Source: Colius striatus
Taxonomy: Eukaryota; Chordata; Aves; Coliiformes; Coliidae
DNA: 64,000 nt
Direction of reading: 5' to 3'
Assembly: GCF_028858725.1 (NCBI RefSeq)
Contig: NC_084781.1
Location: 3,976,513 to 4,040,512 of the forward strand
Shown here: in pieces, positions 34,202 through 47,400 of the stretch
Layout of the letters: each line of letters begins with the position of its first letter
Numbering within the stretch: the first letter of the stretch is position 1
Position numbers and translations under genes: made by a program
Notes under the pieces: generated by a model
The model's database searches: none
The model's input: only the letters and a program-made list of their open reading frames with translations
What the model was told of the DNA's origin: nothing

Positions 34202-34845
34202 TGTCCTGGTTTGTCAATTGGACAGGGGTAAAGCAGACACTAAATCTCACCTGACTTGTGCATGCATTTGTTAAATCAGGACTGGAATGGCTCAACCCTG
34301 CTCAGATATGAGTCCTCCAAATTCCTCATTAGAGGACATCTAGTTCATTATTGGGATCTAGATTCCTTATTAGGGGATATTCCTATTTTTCTGGAGTCTG
34401 GGTCAGGCCTTGGTAAGGACCTAGAGGGAAAAGTTCCCAACCTCTCACTTCCAGTGGTGTATGCAGGGACTAAGTGGAGAGGCTGTTTGTCACAGTGCTG
34501 TTCACAACTCCCTCCCCCGCCATCCTCTGACCTTGCTTTTTCCCCAAGAGCTGCACAGTCAGAAATGACAGTACCCACATCCCTGAGATATTGCTACTTG
34601 GGGGGTTCAGGGCTGTGGATACAACATCATACACTGAGAAAAAACTGTCTAGCATCACTTCCATCCTCTTTGTTGTGCAGAATTACCAAATTTTGCATTC
34701 ACTAAAGATAATTCCTGCAAAATTCTGGTCAATAACCACTTATACAGTGATGGAAATCATCACTTTCATACTATTGTTGCCACTAGAAGCTGAACACCAG
34801 AGGAGAGGAGGTGACTCCTGCCATCAGCTGACTTCTTTCTGAAAC
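34202..34845 (+). mobile_element. Possible LTR-derived fossil fragment
   Basis: The stretch opens with TGTCCTGGTTTG, the usual first bases of several avian retroviral LTR families. The body has an unusual composition compared with its flanks (a duplicated CTCATTAGAGGACATCTAG / CTTATTAGGGGATATTCC theme). I could not define the right end, a target duplication or a family. It may be an old solo LTR or unrelated. Confidence 0.28.
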
Positions 34846-35289
34846 TATTCAGAGTGAGTGAAAAGGGAAATGTTGGGTTTTTTTTCTGAAGTTATGGTCT
34901 GGATCCTCAGTTTGCATAAACAAGCAAAGCTCTCTTGATTTGAGTGTGCAGTGTCAATTTACACTCAACAGAGAACCTGGCTCCATGCTCAGAGGATTTA
35001 AGTATTTGGCTGTAGCTGCCACTGCACTAAGTGTAGGAGAAATGCATGAAACTTTAGACCTGGCACCTTCATTAAGCTAGAAAGGTGTCTCCAGGCAGAG
35101 CTGAAGCCTTGGGGTTGGGGGAAGCTGCAGACCCCTCCCATCCACTTCAGCAGAGGGAGATACAAAGTCCAGTGATAAGGACAAACTCTTGATCCAACCT
35201 GAACTTTCTCAAATACCCTGGTTTTGACCTTCTTGTATTTTTCTGGCCCAACCCTGAAGTTGCAGTTCATGAAAATCCTGGACAACTTA

Positions 35290-38200
35290 TTCTTGACAGA
35301 TTTCCAGCTTTATTCCTTAATTGGGAAGAGAAGGAAAACTCTAGGAACTGCTGTTTACCTCCTGTAACCTAATTAAACTGTTGGGATCTGATGCAGCTCA
35401 CAGGGAAGGCAAGGAAAAGACTTCCACACACTTTAGATCAAGACACTGGGACAAGACACTGAAGTGACATTAAATGCACATTAATGAGCAGCAATGGAGT
35501 GAAAGTGAAGCAGCAATTATTTTGTCTTCTTAACACTTCAATTACAAATTTTAATGGAACATTTTTTCCCCAAAATAAGCCTTATCAACATGAGATTATT
35601 TAACTCAAAACCCTTAGGAGAAATCAAAATGCTAGAAGAAAATAAGGTCTTTCTTTCTGAGATTCTTGACACTTGAAAAAGCTAACTTAAGACTACAATT
35701 GTTAAAATACTTTCCCAAACATCAAAAAATAGACTTTTTTTAAAAAGAAGAGACTATTTTAACATCTACCTCCTCAAACAGAACACTTGTCTATATTACT
35801 ATATGCAAAGATCAGCCAGTACAATATTCAAATTGTGCATTCAGATTTTGTTCCCTCTCTGTTTCATGCTTCTGTCTAAATAAGCCCCTTGTCATGTTCC
35901 TTAACTACAGCAGGACCTGAGCAACCTCCACTGTTTTGTACAGACAATATTTGTTCCCTCAAATTACATATTGCTGGCTCATAGCATGAAACAAAAAGCA
36001 GTCTGGAGAATTACATGTGCATCAGTAACCAAACTAGTTTTGGTGTGATTGTCATCTATTTAGTTTTAAACTCTTTGCAAGTTTGCAGGTGGAGGAAAAC
36101 AAGCCAGAAATACTCTTCAGAATGTCTGTACACAGCCAAAAATAGTTTAAATTACAGTTAAAAACAAAAGTGACAGCAGTGTAACTGCATGGGAGCAGTT
36201 TCTTCTGTCATCTCATAAGTTAGCTCCCTGACTTTTCAGTATACATCCCTGGTATAATAATGCACTTAACGAATGGTCTACTGTGTATGACATAGTCATA
36301 AATGTATAAATAATGGATTCTTGTTACAGATTGTGACAGTGTACATATTGCACAGGATGAGCTCTCTGCTGACTCAAAGTATGTACAGAATCTGGTCTAC
36401 TATCCCTGGAAAGCTCAATAAATCCCAGAGTCAAAGCTGAGCTAAATCCTCTTATGATTTGTTATATGGCAATCCTGAGTGTTTTGCCTCATTTATAGGA
36501 AGAATGGATGGCAGTTTATCACTCCTTAATCGTTCTGACTGACGAAAGTGCAGCTCAGTCATATCCCTCTGAAGGTGGGACCAGTCCTGCCAAAAGCTTG
36601 AGAGGTTTAAAGAAACCAGAACAAACCAAACTTTAATAAGCCTTTGTCAAAGTTGGCCAGTATAAAGTTCTGTGCCATAGAAGCATTTCAAATGAGGACA
36701 CGTAACACCTTCTGCAGAGGAACTGCTGGACAGAAGAGGAGTACCCAGGATGCCAGAATTTCTTTGCTGGTACTTATAAACTTTCCTTTGGTACCCTGTA
36801 TGGGAATACTCAGACTTATGGCCAAAATCAAGGAAGGAGTATGCCTAAATCTCTTTCATCCTATTTAAGCATGTTTTTAAGTACCTTCTGAAAGCAAGCC
36901 TACACTGATAAAACCTGTACAAATATCTGCAGGAACTCTTTTACCCAAAGCTGATGACTTAAGGTAATATTAATCTTAAAGAAACCTACTCTGAAACCAG
37001 TTGATACTATGAACTACCCACTGTGGTGTATTTTGCATTCTCCTGTGAAGCAGCTGATATTGGCATCTTGCAGACTGTTGCACTAACAGGACACTTCTGG
37101 TGATTTCAAAGTTTTCAAGCTACAGATGGAAACCCTTATCTTTCCTTTCTCCCAACATCCTAATCCTTCCCCCACCAATAAGTAGCATCTGAATAGGCCA
37201 AAGCATGTTGCTACTAAATGTAAGTGTACTGTTTTCTTAGCTCTGCTTTATCTTTATGACAGATGGCACTTAGGAATTAAAGAAAAGCAAGCAAAGCATG
37301 TGGTGAAGGGTGAATTTGAGTGTCTTTTTGGATTTCATCATTACCTCCTGAAGAAAGCTGCTTACTGCAGAATCTCACCAGGGCTGACAGAAAACCTCAT
37401 AAGGGAAAGAAGGCCACCACTGTGTAACCAGCACAAAACCTGAGTATAAAAGGGGCAACCCTTTTCCAAAGTCTTCTGAAGGGAAAAACACAAACACTTT
37501 AGGTTGGGTCTGTGCACAAGGGTGGATTTTGATAACCTAAATAAAGAAAAAAACCCCTCAATCTAAAATGACCCCAACTTCAAAATTTGTCAGGTTTGAT
37601 TGGAAAAGGCTTATTTCATTTCCACTTAAAAGAAACTGCTCCCAGTATTTGTTGACTATGGTACTGTCTTTTGATATGCAAACAACTTCTGTAACTGATG
37701 TGAGATACAGAGTTTTCTTCTGACACAGCTCAGTGTGGATCAATCTTTGCATCCACTGTGGCCAACACAGCACCTGGCACAGTGCTCAACTAGAGTAGAG
37801 GAATATTCTGATGCTGTCTGCAGAGGCAATGCTGAACTCTCATTTTCAGCTGGTGGTGACAGGCTTTGTGGAAGGAACTGAGAATCTGGGGGTTGTTAGT
37901 GCCAAGGGTGTCAACGTGTGGTCCTGAACAAGCCTGCTAATGCTTTGCAAAAATAGTAGTGAAAAACCCCTCAGCATCTTGAATGTTTGACTTTTACACA
38001 GTGCTGGGTATTTCTAACAAGGTGCAGAAGGCAGTGAAAGTTACTGGTGTTATCAGAGCTCCATTCAAGGTGGGAAAATCTACCCGAGCTACTGACTAAA
38101 CAGAGACTTCCTGCTGTGCAAGAGCTTCAATCTGTATTTCAATACTCTTTTCCCTCAGATTGCTCCCTTTTGTATTTGCCTAGTTGTACATGAGAATTTT

Positions 38201-38358
38201 TGCATGACTGTGGCTGTGTGAGAGATATGCTACAACAGCTATTTGTGTGATTCACTGAAGATATTATGATTATTTTTTCCACTGTCAATAAACACAAGAA
38301 AGAGACATTCTCCAATGCTTAGAAAGGCCATGGGTTTTCCGTGCTCATGTAGCTTTGC
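35290..38358 (-). other. UBASH3B: UBASH3B 3' UTR
   Basis: About 3 kb between the stop codon and the first canonical minus-strand poly(A) signal. Mammalian UBASH3B also has a multi-kilobase 3' UTR. It is AT-rich with scattered ATTTA-type words on the minus strand. A weaker ATTAAA near 36630 could give a shorter form, and the AT-rich block at 33480-33960 might belong to a longer form. Confidence 0.6.
35309..35314 (-). promoter_or_regulatory. UBASH3B: Candidate UBASH3B poly(A) signal
   Basis: TTTATT on the plus strand reads as GGAATAAAGCTGG on the minus strand, a canonical signal. It is followed within 30 bases by a GT/T-rich stretch. It is the first AATAAA after the stop codon. Confidence 0.6.
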
Positions 38359-38496
38359 CTATTCTTGTAGTAAGGTTTCTCTCCAGTTAAAGCCTCCAGT
38401 TGGTCCATGTGTGAGAGGGAGGATGGGGGGGTCCGTAAGCTGCCAAATGCCTGTATCTCCCAGTTCTTCACATGAACAAAACCCCAAGTATGGAAT
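38359..38496 (-). CDS. UBASH3B: UBASH3B last coding exon
   Basis: 138 bp, phase 0, TAG stop at 38361-38359. Acceptor TTGACACAG. Encodes IPYLGFCSCEELGDTGIWQL and ends THGPTGGFNWRETLLQE, identical to the mammalian C-terminus apart from isolated changes. Confidence 0.97.
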   Translation of the reverse strand: MPYLGFCSCEELGDTGIWQLTDPPILPLTHGPTGGFNWRETLLQE

Positions 38497-41400
38497 CTGT
38501 GTCAAGAGAGATTGACATAAAGACAATGAGCAGGGATGGAGCTGTGCAAGGAGAGCTCCCCTCAGTAGTCCTGCTGTGTTACTGAAGCATCTCACACTCT
38601 TCTTTACCTTTCCCCAAAGACCATTTCAAAGGATTGTAGGATTCAGGTGTGATGATCAGATTTCATGCGCTATTGTATGTGCAAGAACACGGGGAAAGAC
38701 AGATTATATTCCTGTATGGGCCAGTTCAACCAATGATATCTTGTTAGCTCACATGTTCCCAAGCCCTGAAAGCCAGATAGCAATGGAGGAGAAATATAGA
38801 TGCTACTCTGGTTTGAATGTCCTCAGATGCAGTATCAGCTACTAATATCCCACTGCAAGTCTTGCAGTGAACAATGCCATCTCCTTAGCCAGGGGGAGAG
38901 TAAAACAATGGAGGTAGAAGACTCCGTGATCATTTTCAAGCCTTTTCCCTGACCAATAGAAACTCTTTGGAGTGAAATAAGAAGGAGAAATGTGCCTTGT
39001 TAACTTGTGGTCAGGGTGTTTTCGGCACTGGAGGGCACTGTGGGAGCCTCTGTACAGCCCTAGTATCTACAAGCATAAAAGAGTCACTACAAGAGCATTG
39101 GTAGGTGGGCATCTGATCCCATGCTATCTGTTACAGAACAGACACATTAAGATAAGCCTCTTAAACCAATCTGCCTCACTCTCCTGTCTTCTGAAATGGA
39201 TGAAAACTCACTTAACAAGCAGAATCATCAAACCAGAGGAACAAAGCATCCTCTGCCTGATGAAGCAGATTGCAGGTTTGTTTTCTCTTTGGAAAGGCAG
39301 GGAGCTTTACTCCTTGCTGAGAATTACCTTTCGGACCATCTGTACAAAGTCCTTGGAGTTCTGTGGCGAGAGCCCTTGGAGCTGGCAGGTACAAGCCTCC
39401 AGGGAGGACGCGTGTGCCACTATCAGGATGTTATTTCCTGAAATAAAGTGAGAAATACAAGCTGAGGAGGGAGACAAAGCCAGCTTTAGGGACTGCTGCC
39501 TAAGATCAAGCAGACCATTTAAAATGTTCAAAATGGGCTCATATAACAGCACATTAAATGGTGTATATGGGGGGAAAAAAGCATGTTTTAGTAATGTATG
39601 TAGAGCGTTTATCAGTTTTTGGGGTAATGGTTAACTCAGTGCTACTGAAGAAAAGGAGAATTGCAGTGAGATTTCAACTGACTTGTGAAGCAAATGATTT
39701 TTTTCCTACCCCAAAATGAATTCTGATTAAAACCAGCACTTTAATTTCAGCTGCTGGCTTTCTACAGCATTAACTTGAGATTTCCGTTCCCAAGATCCTT
39801 TACAACCAACACCACACCATGCTATTGAGGTTTGTGAGCAAACTGTTAAAATAAAAGCCTAGAATGTGGAGAAGGATCAGTGAAATGGAATTAATGAAAT
39901 CACAGGAACTTGGAAACATCCTGTTCCTATACTGTGAATGAAAAACAGAAGCTAGAGATTTGAAAGTTTCAATGTTGTGTTTGGAGAGAAATGTTCTACA
40001 GCCTTTGTGGGTAATGTGCTTCAGAAGAGCAGCTCAGCCAGGGGATGGATGATGCCCCATCAGATGCTGGTAGCAGAGTGCAAATGGTTTCTTTTATACC
40101 CTGGAGGAACAGCTTGCATTGGGTAGGGGTCCCTAAAATGCTTCTACTACTGAAGTTTATGGACCTTTATCATAAGCTAAGCATATCTGATCTCATAGTT
40201 CTGAGACACAGAGGAATTTCCAATATCTCTAGGAGAGGGGATGGAGATTCAGGTATGGGGTTTCACCTCCTTGAAAGGGAAAGACTGGTCAGGAATAGTG
40301 GCACTCATATCTTGGTTTTCACCCCCTCTGTAGCACTTACCTTTGCCTTTACATTCACTGATGATTTCTTTTGTTACTTGGTAGCTTCTGCTTATGTATG
40401 TATCATAAGATTCGGAAACCACTAACTTGCTGACAGGAATATGAGGTCTGTGAATAGAAAAACAAGCATGGTAAATTGGAGATAACATTTTAAATGCAAG
40501 TTATGATTCATCTAGAAGTAGCTGTTTCTTTAACTCTTCTGACTCCCCAAATCCCCAGAACTGCTGCTTGTGTCAGGACCACTCTGATGATTTGAAACTG
40601 AAGCTCTGCAGTCCTAGCAACGTGAGAGGCCACTGGCCAAGCTGTGTTTGCCAGACTGAGCTCTGCACTGTGCCACCACTGCTTCCAGCTCAGAGGGTGG
40701 GCTGACAACATCTGTGCTGTCTGAGGAGAGCAGGCAGGTAGAGGGAGAAACCTGGAGCATGATGGACAAGGTGAATGCTGCTTCTCTTCACTACTCATGA
40801 TTTGGTGGTGAAGGGCAGAGGCAAACTGCTGCTTTGGCCATCTGTAAAGCTGCATTGCTGGGAAATGCCTGGAATTAGCTGGCCTCCTCTGGGCCAGGGC
40901 ATTTCAGTGAATTGCCTGGCCAATTCTATCAGCTGGAGCAGGTTGATGTGCACAGAGAAGAAGAGGTAAGAAGCAGAAGGCCGTATTTTTGTGCTGTGGT
41001 TCAAAAGAAAGACCTAAATTTTCCCTCCATCCAGAACTCTGATATATCTATAGGAGTTACTCTTGTGAGAGGAGACAGAGAGCACCAGGAAGGCTGTCTC
41101 CCATTCCCCCAGCCTAACCAGCTGACCACACAAGAACAGCCTCTTTTCTCATGCTGAGAATACTCATTGTGCTCTTCCCAGAAGGCATGTATTTTCTGAA
41201 GCAGAGACTCTCCTGTGGTCCAGCTGCTCTGCTGAGCGTTAGCCATGTGATACCCTTTCAGGGATAAATACAGTGTAAGGACTTCTATTTAGATACCCTC
41301 AGTGTTGGAATTTTAGCTGCAGACCAAAAGGATGCAACACAAATTGTTTATGGTATAATTAAGTATATAAAAAAAAATTCAGTGGGTTTTTTTTTCTTTG

Positions 41401-44400
41401 CATTTTCTTGTTTTAACGTTTCAGCTGCTTATTCCACCCGAGGGTTCTTATACACAAGTGCATTGGGACATGGAGAAACACCAGCATTTCTGATGATACC
41501 ATAAAACAGAAAAGCCCAGCCACAAAATATCTATCACCAAGCCCATGAAGGCAGAAACTTCTGTGTGTGTATGTTATGTGTGTGTTATCAATGTTTTGTT
41601 TTTATCTGAGATAGCTCAGTTGGTGATCAGGCTCACGCCAAGATGGAAAGTGCTGGTCTCAGCAAGAAGTCACAGCGATGCAGATATTTTGGCAGTGAGG
41701 AGCAACTGGAACTGTTGCACCTTTCTGAAGTTTCCTTCTTTGTGGAAGCAATTCTGAGTCATAAATTTGAGAGTAGGAAGCCCGAATGGATCATGTTGTC
41801 TATTCTTTGCCACATGTCTGTTTCAGCTGGGTTTTCTTTAGCCTTTCTCTCTGCAGCTTACAGTAAAAAGCATTTGTATGTTAGGCTGGAGGGCTCCACA
41901 GCAGCAACGCTTCACTGAGGAGTTCTCCAGACTCAGGCTGCAGATTGCTCCCAGCAGCCCCATGGTGTTTGTTGGCAATGATATTGGGAATGCAGTGATA
42001 CAGCCATGTGACTGGATAAAAGGAAAGCAGCAGAGGCTGGCAGCAAGGGCATGAGGTCAGGATATGGAGGCACCAGGACTGGTCTGTGCAGCCACAGGAG
42101 TGGCTGGCAAAAATGTAGAGCTCTGGGAAGGTCGGCTCTGCACTTTTGGAGAGGCTCTGTCAGGGCCCCTGAAAGCTGAGTGAATTATCTTTGTGTTCCC
42201 CTTTTCTGCAAAGTGGGAGGGAACACCAGTGGTGCATATCCATTTGCCACTCAAATGGTTTCAAACCAGATGTTTACTTTGTTTGCTTTCCCCAACCGTT
42301 TTTGGGTGAAGTATCATGAAAACCTGAGTCAGAAACCTGCAATTTTTTCCACCAGAAACGTTTCAGATGTTACTGCTGAGAAGTGATAAATGCTTAGGGT
42401 TTAGCTCTTTGATAGAAAACCTCTGAATTCTGATGTCACAGGAGACCCTGAATTCCTGACAGAGGTAAAAATGTTCCCTACTCTGAGAGTTTCCTGGGCA
42501 TCTGAAAAATGCACTGGATGGAAGGAGTAATGCAAAGGTGATCTCCATGGTCAGCAATATAGCTGGACCTTGCCAGTCATCTGGGAAATTTGGTTTATAA
42601 TAGGCCATTTTCAGATCACATTCAACACAGCAGCCTTGAGCCTGCTCTAAGTTTATTCAGGGAGCCTCAGCAGCTCTTCCAGTCACTGCTGAAACTGAAA
42701 AACTCAGCAGAGTGTTACTCTTAGAAACAGAAAAATCCAAAATGCAATGCAAGACCCTCTTTGCCCCCGTTTGTGCTACCTGTAGGTTGTATCAACGCTT
42801 AGAGTAGCTGCAGCTAAATCCATGGGGGGTATCCAGGCAGGTAATGTGTTCCCAGAGACCCACTTGGTCCATTCAAACAAGCCTGGCTCTATTCGAATTT
42901 TCAGGTTGTTCTCTTGTTGCATACCTGGAAAAGGGAGAAAGGAGACCAGGTATCAATGAAAGGAGCAGGGGAGGAAAGCAGCAAGAATTTAATAATTCAG
43001 TTTGTAAATGATTTTTTTCCTCCCAAGAGTAGTCAGTTGATATGAAAGATGAAGTATTTAATATATGTACTTGGATATGATATATGGTATATGGTATATG
43101 GTATATGGTATATGGTATATGATATACGATGGTTGCCAGCTACATGCAGTATACTGAACTTACCTTTCAGGATATTGTGTGCTGTCTGTACACACCGTAG
43201 GGATGGAGAGCTGTAGATGTAGTCTACGATGGTATTACTTTCTAGCAAGGCTTCACCTGCAAGCAAGTTTCAACACCCATGAATAAAGCCAGACAAACAG
43301 CAGCGTGCAGGGTACCTGTCACTCAGCAAGGAGCTAAAGCAGCTTCCCAGCTGCACTGCTTGCATTTTGGGAAATATGTGTACCCATCACAATTTATTTC
43401 AGTGGTATGTTGTGCACTGTTCAGCTGTGGAACCAATATCCTTCTGTGTGCATTGCCCCATGTGCATCTAGATACCTGACCAATGTGCAAAGAAATCACA
43501 GCAGCTTTTGCCTCTCTTAGATTTAGCAATAAAAGCGAACAGCGTGCTGAGAAAAATTGTAGTGAGCTTGAGCTTCATTTAATTTTAAGCCATAAATCAG
43601 AACGATTCGACAACTCAAACGTAACTTAATTCAATTGGCTTGATACTTCACCAGTATAAATTACTATTTCATTACACAGGTGGAAGATCACTGGAAATGA
43701 GATAAGAATCAACTCCACTATTAGGGTTATTAATATTCTTACAGTGCCTAAGGGGAACCAAATGAGAACAGGAATCTGCTTGGCATTGCACAGGCTTGTA
43801 GTAAGAGTTATATTTTTGTTATATTTGAAGAGGCAGGACAAAGAAGTGGGAGCAAGAAGGGGTTATTAACCTTGACTCGGTATGTTTAATGATGGCTGTA
43901 ACCGTGTCAAACCCACCTACAAATCTCTTGAGAGAAGTGGTGTCATTTAGAAGGAGCAGCACATCTAACAGCCCTCCGTCATGGGGAAGCTGCTCATTTG
44001 CTTTAGTCATGGGAGGAATTAGGGCTCTGACAAGTGTCAAGGTCGAGTCTGTGCGGCTGCAGCGGGGAGCAGTTGCCCACAGATGGCTGACGTGCCGCAG
44101 CCGCGCTGGCGGCTCGGTGGCGTCTGGGTCACGTATGCGGTTGCGTGCTCGGACCCATTTAATGATACCAGCAAAGTGTGCAGTGATTGCTCCCAGATTC
44201 GCCTTCTGCTGTGTGCATATTGTGAACCCTGATGCCATGTGACCGGGAGCCTGAGCATCCTGCTGTTATACAGTGATTTGGTTTTGTTTAAAAAGCAAGT
44301 ATAATTTTAGCTGCCCTAGTTTGAATGTGACCAGCATGAAGTACTCTGAAGGACTTGGATTTGAGAAAATGCCAAGTACTGCTCTCTTGAAGAGCTCGTG

Positions 44401-47400
44401 TCCTTAAGAGCTGCCCTAATCAAAATGCTCAATATGTGATCTTTGCCTACCAATTTTCTGTCACAAACCAACAGGCTCTGAAGTCAGGGACAAGGATGGA
44501 CAGCAGGAGAACACCTGAAATAATTAGGGCTGTTTTTCTGCTACATGAAGTCAGACAGGCTAATAGAAGTATATTGATGTAGCAAAGTGCAGGTCAAAAT
44601 TTAAGACTGCCAGAGTCAAAGAAAAAGCATATTTTGCATGAGGTGACTGTCACACTGCTCCATTTCTCACCAACACTGATAATAAGAGCTTCTCCCAGCA
44701 TGGCACATTTACAGGGCAGTAGCGAATGTTCTGTGACCATACTGCTGATGGCTCTGATTCCATGCTATGTCCCAGATTGTGAGCTTTGTCTTTTCTTTAG
44801 CTGAAGGAGACAAGGTCTCCTTTGAAAGAAAGGGCTCAGTGGGGAAGGTGAAAGGACTTTGCAAAGGTTCTTGAAACATCTAAATCCCATTAGTTCAAGG
44901 CATCCAATTCATTTTTTCCTGCCTTGCTCTTTCTCTAGCTGGGTGTGTGGGAGGAAGATAGCAAAGCTTCCTTGGGCATGCTTTTGTTTGCTGAGGACAA
45001 CTTACCAACAAGCCTTGCCTGTGTACAGCCCAGCACGGTGATTGGCGCATCTTTTTCATAATCCCTGAAACCGCCACTTCTCTGAGGTAAGCTGTGAGGC
45101 ATATTCAGGTTACTACGCATGTACCTTCCTGAGAGAGAGAGGGGAGAAGCAGTCACTGGAATTATTCCATCAGAGAGGCAGAGAGCACCATGCCTGTTTC
45201 TACTCTCTCTCACCACAACTTCTGCAACTTGCAGGCAACTTAGGCCTGGCAGTCGAGTGTTTTTTCCTGTGTAAAACTATCTGGAACCTGACAAAATTAA
45301 GTTAAGCAGCTGTATCAGTTCAAAATCAGCAGAAAAGGTTGCTCATGTCTTTAAAGTTATCTTTAGGACAGATTTCCACAAGGGAAAAGAATTCTATCCC
45401 ACAACAAACGAAACCTCAAATGTTACAGTTTTACATGAGGCTAATAATAATCCTTCTTACCAACCATTTTGACTACAAGATATTGGCATTTTTTTAGTCA
45501 GAGAAAAGGCTTTTTTGACAACTTTCTGATCCAACAGAGGCTGAAGTTATAGTCTGTTAAATACAGTCCAAAACTCAAGCATATCAACTGGTTTGCAAAC
45601 TCCAGCTTATGCCCCCAAAGGCACTCTGAGTTCTACCTGTAGTGTTATTTTCCTTTAGGACTGACAGCCAACTGTGCAAAAGATTTCCCTGATGGCAGCA
45701 GATATTTGCCCTGGGCACTAACTGCTAATATTCATGACTTGTTTCCAAATGTGAATGCTCTTTGGTGATGGTACTTAATGTAATCTTTCCTGCAATAGTT
45801 TCAGCAAATATATTAACAAACGTAGTGTTTACTCCCTGGCTTGTGTTTCTGCTTCTGCCTGCAGCTCTACTGTGGCAAAGCACTGCACTGAGGTTCTCTG
45901 CCACATTATAGCAACATTTTGGGTTAGGAAACCACATCTTCCATCTAAGCTTTGCCCCCAGGCAGTTGCTGCTCTCTTCGTTTAAAGCCTGAGCTCCCCA
46001 CGGGAGCTGACTCACCTTTGGCATCAAAACACTGTGACAACCAGTACTTCCCAAAAACGACATCCATCCTTTCCCCATGTCTGCAGACAAACAGGCAGCG
46101 TTTCTGGGGCCCTGGGTGGCTGCTGATTCTCAGGGGCTGGAAGAAAAATTAGAGGATGTTTGCCCTTGATCAGAGAGCAAGGGTTTTTCTGAGCTCTGAT
46201 GGGAGTTGGGACCAGACACCTCTTGCTTTACCTTGGTGCAAATGTGGGTGTGGGAAGCTCTTCTGAAGTTGGTACATTTGTGTTAGTATAAAACTGCCAA
46301 AGTCAGCAGAGGATAGGGCCTTGATGCCCCATGCTAAGAGCAGGTTTGGGGCCAGCCATGTCTTCTATGCCTGTGATTAATCATTTTCAAAAGCTTGTAG
46401 GGGATTTTAACTTGTAACTTGTGATCAAGTAGAGAAAGGAGACCAGAGAACAAGTTGTCAGGGAAAACTCAGTTGCTGCAAACTTGCTGCTAAAACTGTG
46501 TGTGGGTCCCTACCTGCACGTTCTGGCAGATGATAGTGAGTGGCCCTGCATCTCCAGGTCCTTGATCTTCCTGGTGTCTTCTTTCCAGGGCTCCATCAGT
46601 GAAAGCTTGAAGGGATGGGGAAGATGTAGTATTCAGAATTGAGTAGGACCTGCCAAAAATAGAAAGATATTGGCTTTGGGAATGGTTTGGACTTTGTGTG
46701 CTCAGGCTGCAGTAAAGACATTCCTGTAGTCTCCAGGAACTGATGATAATTACTCTTGTCATATTGTTACATTATTATTTGTATTTTAGTTCTGCCTAGA
46801 GAGCACCTTGCTAGGTGATGTACACACATGAAGAGACAAATCCCATCTCAACAGGCTTTCTGTTTCCTTAGAAACAGTTTGATGGAACAACAATTCTGAA
46901 ACATTGGTCTGTGAGGTTCTGTCAGCCCTCAAGCATCCTCATGGTAAATGCCAAGACCTTCCTCACAGTCACAGGAAGCTCACTAACATCATCTGGGGAC
47001 CAGCTGCACATTACTTACTGTGGTCTTGTGGACAGAAGCTTGGAAATGAATGGCTACAGGGAGTTTTCACTCACCTTTGTAACATAAGCTATTGCTTCAG
47101 TAGAAAGCTGGAACACAGTCCTGCCTCTCATGCTGGGCAGTTTTCAGGGTTTCTGTGCACAAAATAGCTTGTATCCCCTGGTAGGGACATGTCAGGCTCA
47201 GTCTGAGTTGTTGTTTCTACATTTTTCAGTGCTGTCTCTTCTGTTTCCCATCTACAGTGGGAATTCATTCTCACCAGTGCTTCCTGTTAAGTGTAGCCAA
47301 AGGGATATAATAGATCCCATTCTTCCCCAAGGGGCTTGTGTAATGATGGTCCTTCTGAATAAAGCTCTCATGCCCAGATATTCAAGGACTTTGACCAAGA

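Larger units (their letters stand above)
32336..35289. other. Intergenic DNA between UBASH3B and CRTAM
   Basis: Contains a 15-base G run (33113-33127), an AT-rich block (33480-33960) that could be the far end of a longer UBASH3B 3' UTR, and a possible old LTR starting near 34202. No supported gene. Confidence 0.5.

Noticed and set aside
38990-39451. 153-codon plus-strand open frame
   Set aside because: Partly a shadow of the conserved UBASH3B exon at 39328-39437 on the other strand; no independent support.
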